Notes: generated from the letters alone by a model not told the origin. 8,745 nucleotides of DNA from Nitrospinae bacterium RIFCSPLOWO2_12_FULL_45_22 (GCA_001803565.1 MHDQ01000262.1:1-8745); one strand, 5' to 3'; positions 1-6,902 are shown, numbered from the stretch's first letter. Numbers and translations are program-made.

Positions 1-77
1 TATTCCTCGCTTCCAAAGACTCGGATTTTATCACGGGTCAAGTCCTGGTTGTAGATGGTGGTGTTTGGCTGAGATAG
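1..77 (+). CDS. Short-chain dehydrogenase/reductase, C-terminal end only (partial)
   Basis: The frame that is open from the left edge (first full codon at 3) reads FLASKDSDFITGQVLVVDGG and then VWLR before TAG at 75-77. This is the standard C-terminal end of classical SDR enzymes (3-oxoacyl-ACP reductase-like): an LAS.xx..ITGQ segment followed by a V.DGG strand near the cofactor and subunit interface. Family members are NAD(P)H-dependent cytosolic oxidoreductases acting on an alcohol/ketone pair. The catalytic Ser-Tyr-Lys and the Rossmann glycines lie outside the window, so substrate and cofactor choice cannot be judged. The stop is 11 nt before the next start codon, which puts this gene in the same transcription unit as the flavoprotein that follows. 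Confidence 0.85.
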   Translation, partial: FLASKDSDFITGQVLVVDGGVWLR

Positions 78-88
78 GAGAAGCACGG

Positions 89-1726
89 ATGGCGGATGCG
101 ACTTATGATGTGGTGATAGTGGGTGGAGGAAACAAAGCGCTAATTGCCGCTATGTATTTAACCAAGTATGGCGGATTGAGTGTGGGCATTTTTGAGGAAA
201 AACATCAGTTGGGCTCAGGCGGTTGGTGTACCGAGGAAAGCCCGGCGCCTGCTTTTCTGGCCAATCACTGCTCAAGCTGGCATAGCCGTGAGTATCATAC
301 CCTCGTTTATGAGGATTTCCCGGAGTGGGAAGAGTACGGAGCTAAACAAATTGACCATACACTTAATTTTGGGGTTATTTTTGAAGAAGATGATTCATGC
401 TGCGCGACATATAACTCGAACATAGACCCTACTCAAGAGAAAACTGCTCAGTTATTTGCTAGGTTTTCAGAGAGAGACGCCGAGAAGTGGCTACGACTTT
501 GGGATAAGGTGGAAAAATACTGGCGTCCAGCTTTGAGGGAATGGGCCTGGAACCCCGCTAAGCCTTTCGGTGAGATGGACGGTATGGATAAGCTGATATT
601 CAACCGAGAAGGCGGGATAAACCCTCAATGGACGGTCATGACCTATCCTGCGGTGTTAGCCGAGCTATTCGAGTCTCCTGAAATTCAAATGACATTTGCC
701 AGGATTTTTCAGTCAATGGGCATTCCACCTGATGCCTACGGGGGTGGTTTTAATCTCATAGGGGCGCTAGTCATAGCCAGCGCCGCCTGCACATATGTAG
801 GCGGAGTCCACGCTTTGGTTCACGCCTCGCATAGAGTTATCTGGGAAAATGGAGGTAAATCCTTTACCCAGAGCAAGGTGGACAAAATCATTATCGAAAA
901 CGGCAAGGCTAAAGGGATACGTCTAGCAGATGGCACCGAGATCGAAGCTAAGCTAGCTGTGCTTTCCGGGGTCGATCCGCACCAGCTCTGCTTGGAACTC
1001 ATAGAGGAAAACTATCTCAGTGGTGAAATCATCAGCAAGATCAAGAGGCTCGAACGGGACTGGACTACGATAACCTGGTACACATGGGCTCTTCGTGAGA
1101 GGCCTCGCTATAAAGCCGAGAGCTTCCTTCCCGAGATATATCAGAACCCTTCTTTGCATTTGGGGAATAAGTCCCTGGATAACATATTCGACGAAGTTCA
1201 TAGGAGGAGGATGGGACTCTGGCCTGATCCAGCCAAGATCAACATCTTAGTCATTGACCACTCATATCTTCCCTGTGGTTACGCTCCATCGGGTATGGCT
1301 GCTTGCCTGACCGAGGAATGGGTTCTTCCTGCTCATCTCCATGATGAACAGTGGTGGAAGGAGAGAGAGAAACTTCATGCTGAGGAGGTTATCAACCGGT
1401 GGCAAAAGTCTGCCCCCAATATGACCTGGGATAACGTTATCGGTTATGTGCCGATTACTCCTTTCTTTATATCCAGGCATAGTAGGACTTGGGGCCCTGC
1501 GGGCAATTGGGCTTGCATAGACAACAGTCCTTCTCAGGTTGGTAGATGGAGACCAATACCGGAGCTGGCAGGACACAGGATGCCCATAAAGAACCTGTAT
1601 GCTACCGGGACTGCCTGGCATCCTGCGGCTAATGCTTGGAGTTGGCAAGGTTACAACGTGTACAAGGTGATGGCAGAGGACCTTGGTCTCCGGAAGCCGT
1701 GGGAGGAAAAGGGGCGGCCTTACTAA
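89..1726 (+). CDS. FAD-dependent oxidoreductase, phytoene-dehydrogenase-like (COG1233 type), 'oxidoreductase A'
   Basis: A 545-residue flavoprotein. The N-terminus YDVVIVGGGNKALIAAMYL is an FAD-binding beta-alpha-beta fold, ending in an acidic residue (IFEE) and a G-S-G-G motif, as in the CrtI/phytoene dehydrogenase-like superfamily. The third Rossmann glycine is replaced by Ala (GGGNKA, residues 12-17). The C-terminus has the second FAD contact, Y-A-T-G-T-A-W-H-P near residues 504-511, but followed by AANAWSWQGYN instead of the usual run of glycines. Length is a little above typical CrtI proteins (about 490-520). I chose ATG 89 because AGGAG lies at 76-80, 8 nt upstream; an upstream in-frame TTG at 65 has no Shine-Dalgarno and overlaps the SDR. 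The family acts on many hydrophobic substrates besides carotenoids, and nothing nearby suggests carotenoid synthesis, so the reaction is open. The 3' end recurs as a broken copy before oxidoreductase B. Confidence 0.9.
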   Translation: MADATYDVVIVGGGNKALIAAMYLTKYGGLSVGIFEEKHQLGSGGWCTEESPAPAFLANHCSSWHSREYHTLVYEDFPEWEEYGAKQIDHTLNFGVIFEEDDSCCATYNSNIDPTQEKTAQLFARFSERDAEKWLRLWDKVEKYWRPALREWAWNPAKPFGEMDGMDKLIFNREGGINPQWTVMTYPAVLAELFESPEIQMTFARIFQSMGIPPDAYGGGFNLIGALVIASAACTYVGGVHALVHASHRVIWENGGKSFTQSKVDKIIIENGKAKGIRLADGTEIEAKLAVLSGVDPHQLCLELIEENYLSGEIISKIKRLERDWTTITWYTWALRERPRYKAESFLPEIYQNPSLHLGNKSLDNIFDEVHRRRMGLWPDPAKINILVIDHSYLPCGYAPSGMAACLTEEWVLPAHLHDEQWWKEREKLHAEEVINRWQKSAPNMTWDNVIGYVPITPFFISRHSRTWGPAGNWACIDNSPSQVGRWRPIPELAGHRMPIKNLYATGTAWHPAANAWSWQGYNVYKVMAEDLGLRKPWEEKGRPY

Positions 1727-1804
1727 ACGGTAGCCAACAACTCAAAAGAGGAAAGGCAAACGATCAGGCCGTACAGCATCATTATAGGCGGGGGGCCGAA
1801 AGGG
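1577..1804 (+). repeat. Direct repeat, left copy: junction of oxidoreductase A 3' end and a dead oxidoreductase B 5' end
   Basis: This stretch matches 6903-7132 in the same orientation. By hand: 1577-1623 against 6903-6949 is 34/47; then a one-base gap; 1631-1726 against 6956-7051 (the last 31 codons of A plus stop) is 84/96; the 33-nt spacers 1727-1759 and 7052-7084 are equal in length and 16/33 identical; the start region of B is 32/45 with one codon missing on the left. Overall about 169/227, or 74%. In this copy the A half is coding and intact, while the B half is decayed. Confidence 0.82.
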
Positions 1805-1813
1805 ATGATGCAA
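1760..1813 (+). pseudogene. Decayed 5' remnant of an oxidoreductase-B-like FAD gene
   Basis: In the frame beginning at 1760 the DNA reads T-I-R-P-Y-S-I-I-I-G-G-G-P-K-G-M-M-Q. This lines up with the start of oxidoreductase B (M-M-R-Q-Y-D-I-I-I-I-G-G-G-P-N-G), identical at R, Y, three Ile, GGGP and the final G, with one Ile codon missing. The position of the start codon is ACG, so the remnant has lost its initiator. It sits exactly 33 nt after the stop of oxidoreductase A, the same spacing as between the A remnant and the real B. The nucleotide match to B (32/45) is clearly better than to the GGR-like gene that follows, which also starts with a Rossmann fold. The frame stays open to TAA at 1919, but I see no convincing homology after about 1813. 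Confidence 0.7.
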
Positions 1814-1896
1814 AATCAAGCGATGGCCCCTGATTGTAGGAAAAATGTGGAGTGGGTGAAGAGGAATTATCGCTTTTGCTGTAAGAGGCCTGGGAG

Positions 1897-2976
1897 ATGG
1901 GAAAAATTTATCCCGTTATAATCGTAGGTGGTGGACCTGCAGGTTCGAGTTGCGCGAAAGCTTTAATCGACGCTGGAGTAGATGTCTTGGTGCTGGAAAA
2001 GATGAGACTTCCGAGGCACAAATGTTGTTCCGGCATTCTTTTTGGCCAGGCACAGGAATTACTTCGCAGGTATTTCGGAAAACTTCCTCCTGAAAGCGCA
2101 TATTGTAGCCCAAGAGTTATTCACGCCTCCAATATTTTGGCATGGAGCGAAGAAAAAGGACCTTTTGTATACGAATGGGAGCTCCCGATGGCAGGCAGGA
2201 GCTTTACTACCAGCTATCTAAATGTATGGAGAAACAAGTTTGACTTCTGGCTTTTAAAAGAATCCGGTGCACAGATAAAAGACGGCCTTATCTTCCGCGA
2301 TTTTTCTAGCAGTGGCGATAAGATTAGGGTGGCGGTGCAGAGTGGTGTGAGGAGAACCGAACTCCTGTGTTCCTACCTTGTTGGGGCTGATGGAGCTAGT
2401 TCAGCTGTTAGGGATATTTTCGACTCCTCTTACAAAAAGAGACTGAACGAACTCTCAACTTATCAGGCATACTACACGTTTTCCGATCTGGGAAACCTTG
2501 AGAAAAGTCATTGGTATGTCTTTTTGGGACTTATTGGCGGCCCAGTGGCAACCGTTCATAAAAAAGACGATGTACTGACTCTTTGTGTGGGGAGTTTTGA
2601 AAAGAAGGGGAGCCTCAAGGGGCTAATGAAGCGCTTTGAAGATTTCCTCTCAAGCCGATTTAAGGTCAAGCTGCTTGAAAAGCAGAGGAGCGAAGGCTGC
2701 CTGATAAACGATATGAATTTGAGAGGGGATTTCTGTCTGGGTGGGGGAAGAGTGTTTCTTGTGGGCGACGCGGCCGGTTTCATGTACCTGAACGGGGAAG
2801 GCATCAGCGTTGCTATTGATTCGGGTTATAGGGCCGGGAAAGCCATTGCAAAAGGATTGAAGGGTAAAGGAGAGGCCTGGGACCTATATCGTAGGGAGAC
2901 CGAAGATATTAGAGAGCAAGTGAAACTTTGCGCAAGCAAACAGACCCTCATTGGGCGTCCCGAAGGAACGACGTAA
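1897..2976 (+). CDS. Geranylgeranyl-reductase-family FAD oxidoreductase
   Basis: A 359-residue flavoprotein of the FixC/geranylgeranyl reductase group, related to p-hydroxybenzoate hydroxylase-type enzymes. Three FAD signatures occur in order: the Rossmann motif VIIVGGGPAGSSCAKAL (residues 7-23) with E34 closing the second strand; G-A-D-G at 163-166; and FLVGDAAGF followed by NGEGISVAIDSG (residues 287-310), the GD motif that holds the flavin ribityl chain. The R-x-K-C-C-S-G-I segment (40-47) matches the Cys/Gly loop after the FAD domain in this family. Members reduce isoprenoid double bonds or carry out other alkene reductions and dehydrogenations; the substrate here is unknown. Start ATG 1897 has AGAGG at 1884-1888, 8 nt upstream. 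No transmembrane segment is obvious. The frame remains open for 56 codons immediately after the TAA stop (see the small ORF that follows), so a slightly longer ancestral product is possible. Confidence 0.88.
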   Translation: MGKIYPVIIVGGGPAGSSCAKALIDAGVDVLVLEKMRLPRHKCCSGILFGQAQELLRRYFGKLPPESAYCSPRVIHASNILAWSEEKGPFVYEWELPMAGRSFTTSYLNVWRNKFDFWLLKESGAQIKDGLIFRDFSSSGDKIRVAVQSGVRRTELLCSYLVGADGASSAVRDIFDSSYKKRLNELSTYQAYYTFSDLGNLEKSHWYVFLGLIGGPVATVHKKDDVLTLCVGSFEKKGSLKGLMKRFEDFLSSRFKVKLLEKQRSEGCLINDMNLRGDFCLGGGRVFLVGDAAGFMYLNGEGISVAIDSGYRAGKAIAKGLKGKGEAWDLYRRETEDIREQVKLCASKQTLIGRPEGTT

Positions 2977-2979
2977 AAG

Positions 2980-3147
2980 ATGAAAGACTCAGTTGTGAAA
3001 CTATCAAGTGGGAGAGATAAGATTCTCATTAGTTGTGTATATATCAGTCTCACACTTTTCTCTAAGCTTGCCAGGGGTGGGGCCCAGCGGAAGCCGTTGC
3101 CATGGATAATACCCTGGATCAGGCAGATAGAGGATACCGGAACCTAA
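2980..3147 (+). CDS. Possible small ORF (55 aa), in frame with the GGR-like gene
   Basis: ATG at 2980 begins 3 nt after the stop of the GGR-like gene and in the same frame, and stays open for 55 codons to TAA 3145-3147. The product begins MKDSVVKLSSGRDKILISCV, continues with a short hydrophobic run (ISCVYISLTLF), a basic patch (KLARGGAQRK) and a Pro/Trp-rich end (PLPWIIPWIRQIEDTGT). I do not recognise it. AAGGA at 2963-2967 is 12 nt upstream, so ribosome binding is only passable. It may be a real small protein, the former C-terminal tail of the flavoprotein cut off by a nonsense codon, or chance: a 56-codon open frame is not very unlikely. Confidence 0.3.
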   Translation: MKDSVVKLSSGRDKILISCVYISLTLFSKLARGGAQRKPLPWIIPWIRQIEDTGT

Positions 3148-3154
3148 ACTGGGA

Positions 3155-3174
3155 TGCCATATGAGAATATGGCA
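3155..3174 (+). promoter_or_regulatory. Perfect 8-bp inverted repeat with GAGA loop directly before the hydroxylase RBS
   Basis: TGCCATAT-GAGA-ATATGGCA is a perfect 8-bp stem closed by a GNRA-type tetraloop. Its last base is the first base of the AGGAG Shine-Dalgarno (3174-3178) of the FAD subunit gene. No T-run follows, so it is not an intrinsic terminator. It could be an RNA hairpin that controls translation or protects the 5' end of the hydroxylase message, or the operator of a dimeric repressor. The structure is read directly from the sequence; its role is inferred. Confidence 0.5.
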
Positions 3175-3185
3175 GGAGCCGAAGG

Positions 3186-4058
3186 ATGATGAAGAATTTT
3201 GAATATCTCGCCCCTAAAACGGTTAAGGATGCCCTCACTTTGCTAGCTGGGGACCAGGGCGACAGCAAAGTAATCGCTGGCGGACAATCATTACTTTTAC
3301 TGATGGGGCACGGGCTGGTCACACCAAAGTATCTCATCGATATTAAAGGAATCTCCTCTTTAAACTATCTTCAAAAGACTCAGAGCGGGCTAGAGATTGG
3401 TTCTCTGACCACGCACCGGAGTGTAGAGACCTCCCCATTAATACGCAACGGATTTTGCGTACTGGCCCAGATGGAAGGCGCCTTGGCCTCATTGGAAACC
3501 CGGAACTGGGGTACTCTGGGGGGTAACGTCTGTCACGCTGACCCCAAAGGAGATGTTTGCCCCGTGTTAATTGCACTGGGTGCGAAGGTGAAGATGATTA
3601 GCCTGCGTGGAGAGCGGACTATGGCAGTTGAGGATTTTTCCACCGGTTATTTTGAAACTGCCCTCAACCCCGATGAGCTGCTGGCTGAAATTCAGGTGCC
3701 GAATCCAGCACCGAGGACAGGCACTGCCTATCACAAATTTACCATGATAGAAGGAGACTACGCCATTGTGTCGACAACGGTATCAATCACCCTCGATGCA
3801 AGCAATGAGAAGTGTAAGGATGCTCGCATAGTGCTGGGTGCGGTAGCCCCGGCGCCCATGAGGGCTAAGCGGGCAGAAAAAGTTCTGGTGGGCAGGGAGA
3901 TTAAAGATAGTTTACTGCAAGAGGCTGCCCAAATAGCTTCAGAGGAGGCGGAGCCGGTATCTGACATGCATGCCTCCGACGAATACAAAAGGGAGCTGGT
4001 CAAAGTCCTGGTAAAGCGGGTAGGCAAAGAGGCTCTGGAAAAGGCTGGTATGGCTTAA
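3186..4058 (+). CDS. Molybdenum hydroxylase FAD-binding subunit (CoxM/XdhB family)
   Basis: A 290-residue medium subunit of a xanthine dehydrogenase/CO dehydrogenase-family enzyme. It passes electrons from the 2Fe-2S subunit to FAD and on to the acceptor. The two FAD-binding signatures of the vanillyl-alcohol-oxidase-like fold are present: AGGQSLLLLM (residues 31-40, usually AGGQSLLPLM) and RNWGTLGGNVCHADPKGD (residues about 107-124; the usual form is RN.GT.GGS..HADP..D). The length equals that of ordinary medium subunits. There is no room for the roughly 40-residue insertion with an extra 4Fe-4S cluster that marks 4-hydroxybenzoyl-CoA reductase beta subunits, and the four cysteines I count are scattered. 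ATG 3186 has AGGAG at 3174-3178, 7 nt upstream; a second ATG follows at 3189. The Fe-S subunit gene starts 26 nt after its stop. Confidence 0.93.
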   Translation: MMKNFEYLAPKTVKDALTLLAGDQGDSKVIAGGQSLLLLMGHGLVTPKYLIDIKGISSLNYLQKTQSGLEIGSLTTHRSVETSPLIRNGFCVLAQMEGALASLETRNWGTLGGNVCHADPKGDVCPVLIALGAKVKMISLRGERTMAVEDFSTGYFETALNPDELLAEIQVPNPAPRTGTAYHKFTMIEGDYAIVSTTVSITLDASNEKCKDARIVLGAVAPAPMRAKRAEKVLVGREIKDSLLQEAAQIASEEAEPVSDMHASDEYKRELVKVLVKRVGKEALEKAGMA

Positions 4059-4084
4059 TTTCCTCGCCTGGAGAAAATTTAACC

Positions 4085-4561
4085 ATGATAACAAAGGACT
4101 TAAGCATAACCATAAACGGGAAGCAGTACCGGTTATCGGTTGGAGCCAGGACACTCCTTGTAGACCTGTTAAGGAACGACTTAGAGCTAACCGGCACCAA
4201 GGTGGCCTGCGACAGTGGCTCCTGTTTGGCCTGCACTGTCCTTGTTGATGGCAAGGCGGTCAAATCGTGCTCAATATTGGCGCTCCAGGTAGATGGCAGG
4301 AGTGTCCTGACAATTGAAGGTCTGGCGAATGGGGACAAGTTACACCCAATCCAGGAATCCTTTGTCAAAAATCATGGACTTGCCTGTGGCTACTGCACGC
4401 CGGGAGTGATTATGTCGGCTAAAGCGCTACTGGACGAAAATCCCAGCCCGACTGAAGACGAGGTCCGGCATGTCATATCTGACCATCTGTGCCGCTGCGG
4501 CGCGTATCCTAAGATTGTCAAGTCAGTACTGGAAGCTGCAGAAATAATGAGAGGTGAGTGA
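4085..4561 (+). CDS. Molybdenum hydroxylase 2[2Fe-2S] subunit (CoxS/XdhC family)
   Basis: A 158-residue small subunit carrying two 2Fe-2S clusters between the molybdenum site and FAD. The N-terminal plant-ferredoxin-type cluster is ligated by C42, C47, C50 and C62 (GTKVACDSGSCLACTVLVDG...SC). The C-terminal helical-domain cluster is ligated by C101, C104, C136 and C138 (HGLACGYCTPG ... HLCRCGAYPKI). All eight ligands are present, so the protein should be functional. Three neighbouring residues deviate: A41 where Gly is usual, L48 where Gly is usual (C-G-A-C in most relatives), and A100 where a Gln normally precedes the Cys contacting the molybdopterin side (QCGFCTPG). GGAG at 4070-4073 lies 11 nt before the ATG. 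The stop TGA (4559-4561) is separated by one base from the ATG of the large subunit, which suggests coupled translation. Confidence 0.95.
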   Translation: MITKDLSITINGKQYRLSVGARTLLVDLLRNDLELTGTKVACDSGSCLACTVLVDGKAVKSCSILALQVDGRSVLTIEGLANGDKLHPIQESFVKNHGLACGYCTPGVIMSAKALLDENPSPTEDEVRHVISDHLCRCGAYPKIVKSVLEAAEIMRGE

Positions 4562-4562
4562 A

Positions 4563-6884
4563 ATGGAGCTATCGGCTATTGGAAAACGGGTGGCATTGGA
4601 GGACGCTTATGAGAAGGTTACCGGGAAGCTCAAATTCGCCGTGGATATCAGCTTGCCCGGGATGCTGCATGCCAAGGTGCTGAGGAGTCCTTATGCCCAT
4701 GCCAAGATAGTTAATATTGATACCCGCAAGGCTGAAGCGCTGCCTGGCGTGAGGGCAATAATTACCCATAAAGATGTCCCGAAAGAGGAGTGGATGGAAT
4801 TATGGCTTAACTATTACGGGCGGGTAATAGATGACAGAGTGCGTTTTGTTGGCGACGAGGTGGCAGCAGTAGCGGCTACAAGCATAGATGTGGCTGAAGA
4901 AGCGCTAAGCCTGATAGAGGTTGAATATGAAGAGCTGCCTCATGTCTTTGATTTAGAAGAGGCCATGAAGCCTGATGCACCTCAGGTGTCGCCTTATGGG
5001 AACGTAAGAGAGCCCACAATTGTAGAGTGGGGTGATATAGAACAGGGCTTCAAAGGCGCAGACCTGATAGTAGAACACAAGACCAGGGCAGGTTCTCAGC
5101 AGCATGCACCGGTCGGTCTCAATGCCTGCATCGCTACCTGGGAAGGGGACAAGCTGACTATCTGGACCTCCGCTCAGTCAGTTTTTGAAATCCGTGATGT
5201 TATGGCGCGCTATCTGAAGATGCCCATGAGTAAGGTCAGGGTTATTGGTCTGCCTACTGGTGGCTCCTTCGGCCTGTTCTGGCTCAATAACTTCCATTTC
5301 ATCCCGGTGTTTCTCGCCAGGAAAGCCGGGAAGCCAGTTAAGCTGGAACTCACCCGGGAGGAGATTTTCTCTACCGTTAAAAGACGGGAGATATGTATGA
5401 CCTCGGTTAAACTGGGAGTCAAGAGGGATGGCACTTTCACCGCGATACATATGAAGCACTACTGGGAAAATGGGGCATATGGGTTTAAGACTAATCCATA
5501 CGAGACTATGAGTGACCTGTGGGTGAGAAACCTAAAACATGGGAAGTTTGAGTTCCACGGCGTGTCCACTAATCTCTGTACTGCTGGTTGTATGAGGGGG
5601 GTTGGAGATCTGGTGCAGGACTTTTGTATGGAACAAGCCATAGATAAGGCCGCAGAAAAGCTGGGAATGGGCCCACTGGAGATAAGGTTAAAGAATCACA
5701 GCCGCGCCGGCGACCCGCAGCGTGCGGATGTCCCCTTTTATCAGTGGGCAAAACTAGCTCGGCCAGAGAAGACCTTGTCCAGCAGTGGTATGGATAAATG
5801 TATCAAGGAAGGTGCTAAGGCGATAGGATGGCAGGAGAAGTGGAAGGGGTGGGGTCAACCCACAGAGGTTAACGGTTCGAAGAGACGAGCCATTGGTATG
5901 GCGGTATCCAGTCATTGTTCCGGGCAACGGTATCTGGGCACTTCCTCGGTTACTGTCAAGGTCAATCAGGATGGGAGTGTTAATCTCTTCACCGGCGCGG
6001 GTCGCATGGGGCAGGGAATGGAGACTACCCAGGCTCAAATTGTAGCTGAAGTTTTGGGAGTACCAGTAGAAAGCATCAAGGGGACTCACGGGGACACTGA
6101 GGTATGTCCCTGGAGTGTGGCAACCGTGGCTAGCATCAATGCCCACCAGACCGGTGTGGCTACCCAGGCAGCTGCCGCTGAGGCTAAGCGGCAGGTCTGT
6201 GAGTTAGCTAGTAAGGAGCTAGGCGCGAAGCCGGAGGACATAGACATCAAGAAAGGTGTGGTCTTTGTAAAAGGCCATCCCAAAAGATCTATCCCATTTG
6301 CTGATCTGACTGCCAAGATAGACCCTGAGACTGGGACTTGGCCTACTATCATAGCCAGTGCCTCGAAAAGCATCCCTCACAGCCCGGTTGCCAGGTTTTA
6401 TATGGCTCACTTCGCCGAAGTTGAAGTGGATACCGATACCGGCAAGGTGAAAATATTAAGATACGTGGCCGTCCACGACAGCGGCAGGATAATAAATCCC
6501 AGCATCTGCGAAAATCAGGTGGTATCCGGAGTGCTGCAGGGCTGTGGCTTTGCACTGGGTGAAAGGTTGGTCTTCGACGAGAACACGGGGCAGATCCTCA
6601 ACCCGAACTTCACTGACTACAAAATACTTAAAGCGCTGGACGTGCCAGACCCTGAAGTTATCTTCGTGGAAGAGATTGACCCTGTGGGTACGTTTGGGGC
6701 GAAGGGGATTGGTGAAGGAACCGTCTGTCCCTGTGCGGCTGCGCTGGCGCAGGCCATTTACAATGCAACTGGCGTGGAATTTAATGCCATACCATTTACT
6801 CCTGAGATAGTGTTTAGAGCGCTGAGAAGCGGGGTAGCTAAGGATGCAGATGAATCCAGATACCACGTAGCATATCTTAATTAA
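4563..6884 (+). CDS. Molybdenum hydroxylase large subunit, molybdopterin-binding (CoxL/XdhA family, atypical)
   Basis: A 773-residue catalytic subunit binding the molybdopterin-cytosine-dinucleotide-type cofactor. It has the N-terminal 'a/b hammerhead' domain (VTGKLKFAVDI, LRSPYAHAKI, PGVRAIITHKDVP, DRVRFVGDEVAAVAA) followed by the two cofactor-binding domains. Visible signatures: TGGSFG (232-237; usually GGGFG.K, with the Lys absent here), C-M-R-G-V-G-D (343-349; relatives have A-Y-R-G-A-G-R), GQGMETTQAQIVAEVLGVP (from 483), and GAKGIGEG with the conserved catalytic Glu E718. The CO dehydrogenase form I loop AYRCSFR is absent, and so is the form II AYRGAGR, so this is a hydroxylase or dehydroxylase for an organic substrate, not a CO oxidiser. 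I chose ATG 4563, preceded by GAGGTGA (4551-4557), over an in-frame GTG at 4554 that has no good Shine-Dalgarno and overlaps the small-subunit gene. Chaperone and sulfurase genes are not in the window. Confidence 0.93.
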   Translation: MELSAIGKRVALEDAYEKVTGKLKFAVDISLPGMLHAKVLRSPYAHAKIVNIDTRKAEALPGVRAIITHKDVPKEEWMELWLNYYGRVIDDRVRFVGDEVAAVAATSIDVAEEALSLIEVEYEELPHVFDLEEAMKPDAPQVSPYGNVREPTIVEWGDIEQGFKGADLIVEHKTRAGSQQHAPVGLNACIATWEGDKLTIWTSAQSVFEIRDVMARYLKMPMSKVRVIGLPTGGSFGLFWLNNFHFIPVFLARKAGKPVKLELTREEIFSTVKRREICMTSVKLGVKRDGTFTAIHMKHYWENGAYGFKTNPYETMSDLWVRNLKHGKFEFHGVSTNLCTAGCMRGVGDLVQDFCMEQAIDKAAEKLGMGPLEIRLKNHSRAGDPQRADVPFYQWAKLARPEKTLSSSGMDKCIKEGAKAIGWQEKWKGWGQPTEVNGSKRRAIGMAVSSHCSGQRYLGTSSVTVKVNQDGSVNLFTGAGRMGQGMETTQAQIVAEVLGVPVESIKGTHGDTEVCPWSVATVASINAHQTGVATQAAAAEAKRQVCELASKELGAKPEDIDIKKGVVFVKGHPKRSIPFADLTAKIDPETGTWPTIIASASKSIPHSPVARFYMAHFAEVEVDTDTGKVKILRYVAVHDSGRIINPSICENQVVSGVLQGCGFALGERLVFDENTGQILNPNFTDYKILKALDVPDPEVIFVEEIDPVGTFGAKGIGEGTVCPCAAALAQAIYNATGVEFNAIPFTPEIVFRALRSGVAKDADESRYHVAYLN

Positions 6885-6902
6885 CGACCCGGGAGATGAT
6901 AG

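Larger units (their letters stand above)
2977..3185 (+). other. 209-nt gap between the GGR-like gene and the molybdenum hydroxylase genes
   Basis: This is the longest stretch without a confident gene. It holds the questionable 55-codon ORF, a weak sigma70-like pair (TTGTGA 2993-2998, 17 nt, GATAAG 3016-3021; each 4/6 to consensus) and the inverted repeat at 3155-3174. The size of the gap compared with the 1-26 nt gaps inside the hydroxylase operon makes it the natural place for a separate promoter for the hydroxylase. I see no terminator with a U-tract. Confidence 0.4.

Noticed and set aside
65-88. Upstream TTG start adding eight residues to oxidoreductase A
   Set aside because: It overlaps the SDR 3' end and has no Shine-Dalgarno, while ATG 89 has AGGAG at 8 nt and begins just before the FAD strand.
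1792-1830. GGGGCC ... GGCCCC inverted repeat as a terminator
   Set aside because: The loop is 27 nt, the stem only 6 bp and no T-run follows; the G-run comes from the Rossmann glycine codons of the B relic.
1636-1833. 65-codon plus-strand ORF across the end of oxidoreductase A
   Set aside because: It lies in another frame than both A and the B relic; its product is a frame shadow without recognisable features.
2993-3021. TTGTGA-N17-GATAAG as promoter of the hydroxylase genes
   Set aside because: Only 4/6 matches at each box; too weak to list as a promoter, so mentioned only in the gap entry.
3102-3164. 20-codon ORF M-D-N-T-L-D-Q ending inside the palindrome
   Set aside because: Very short, without a Shine-Dalgarno, and overlapping a longer frame; no support as a gene.
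3186-4561. Annotation as 4-hydroxybenzoyl-CoA reductase
   Set aside because: The FAD subunit lacks the length and cysteines for the extra 4Fe-4S insertion typical of that enzyme.
4554-4562. GTG start for the large hydroxylase subunit
   Set aside because: It has no good Shine-Dalgarno; GAGGTGA sits at the right distance from the in-frame ATG 4563.
4563-6884. Annotation as aerobic carbon monoxide dehydrogenase
   Set aside because: The form I active-site loop AYRCSFR with its Cys and the form II AYRGAGR are both missing.
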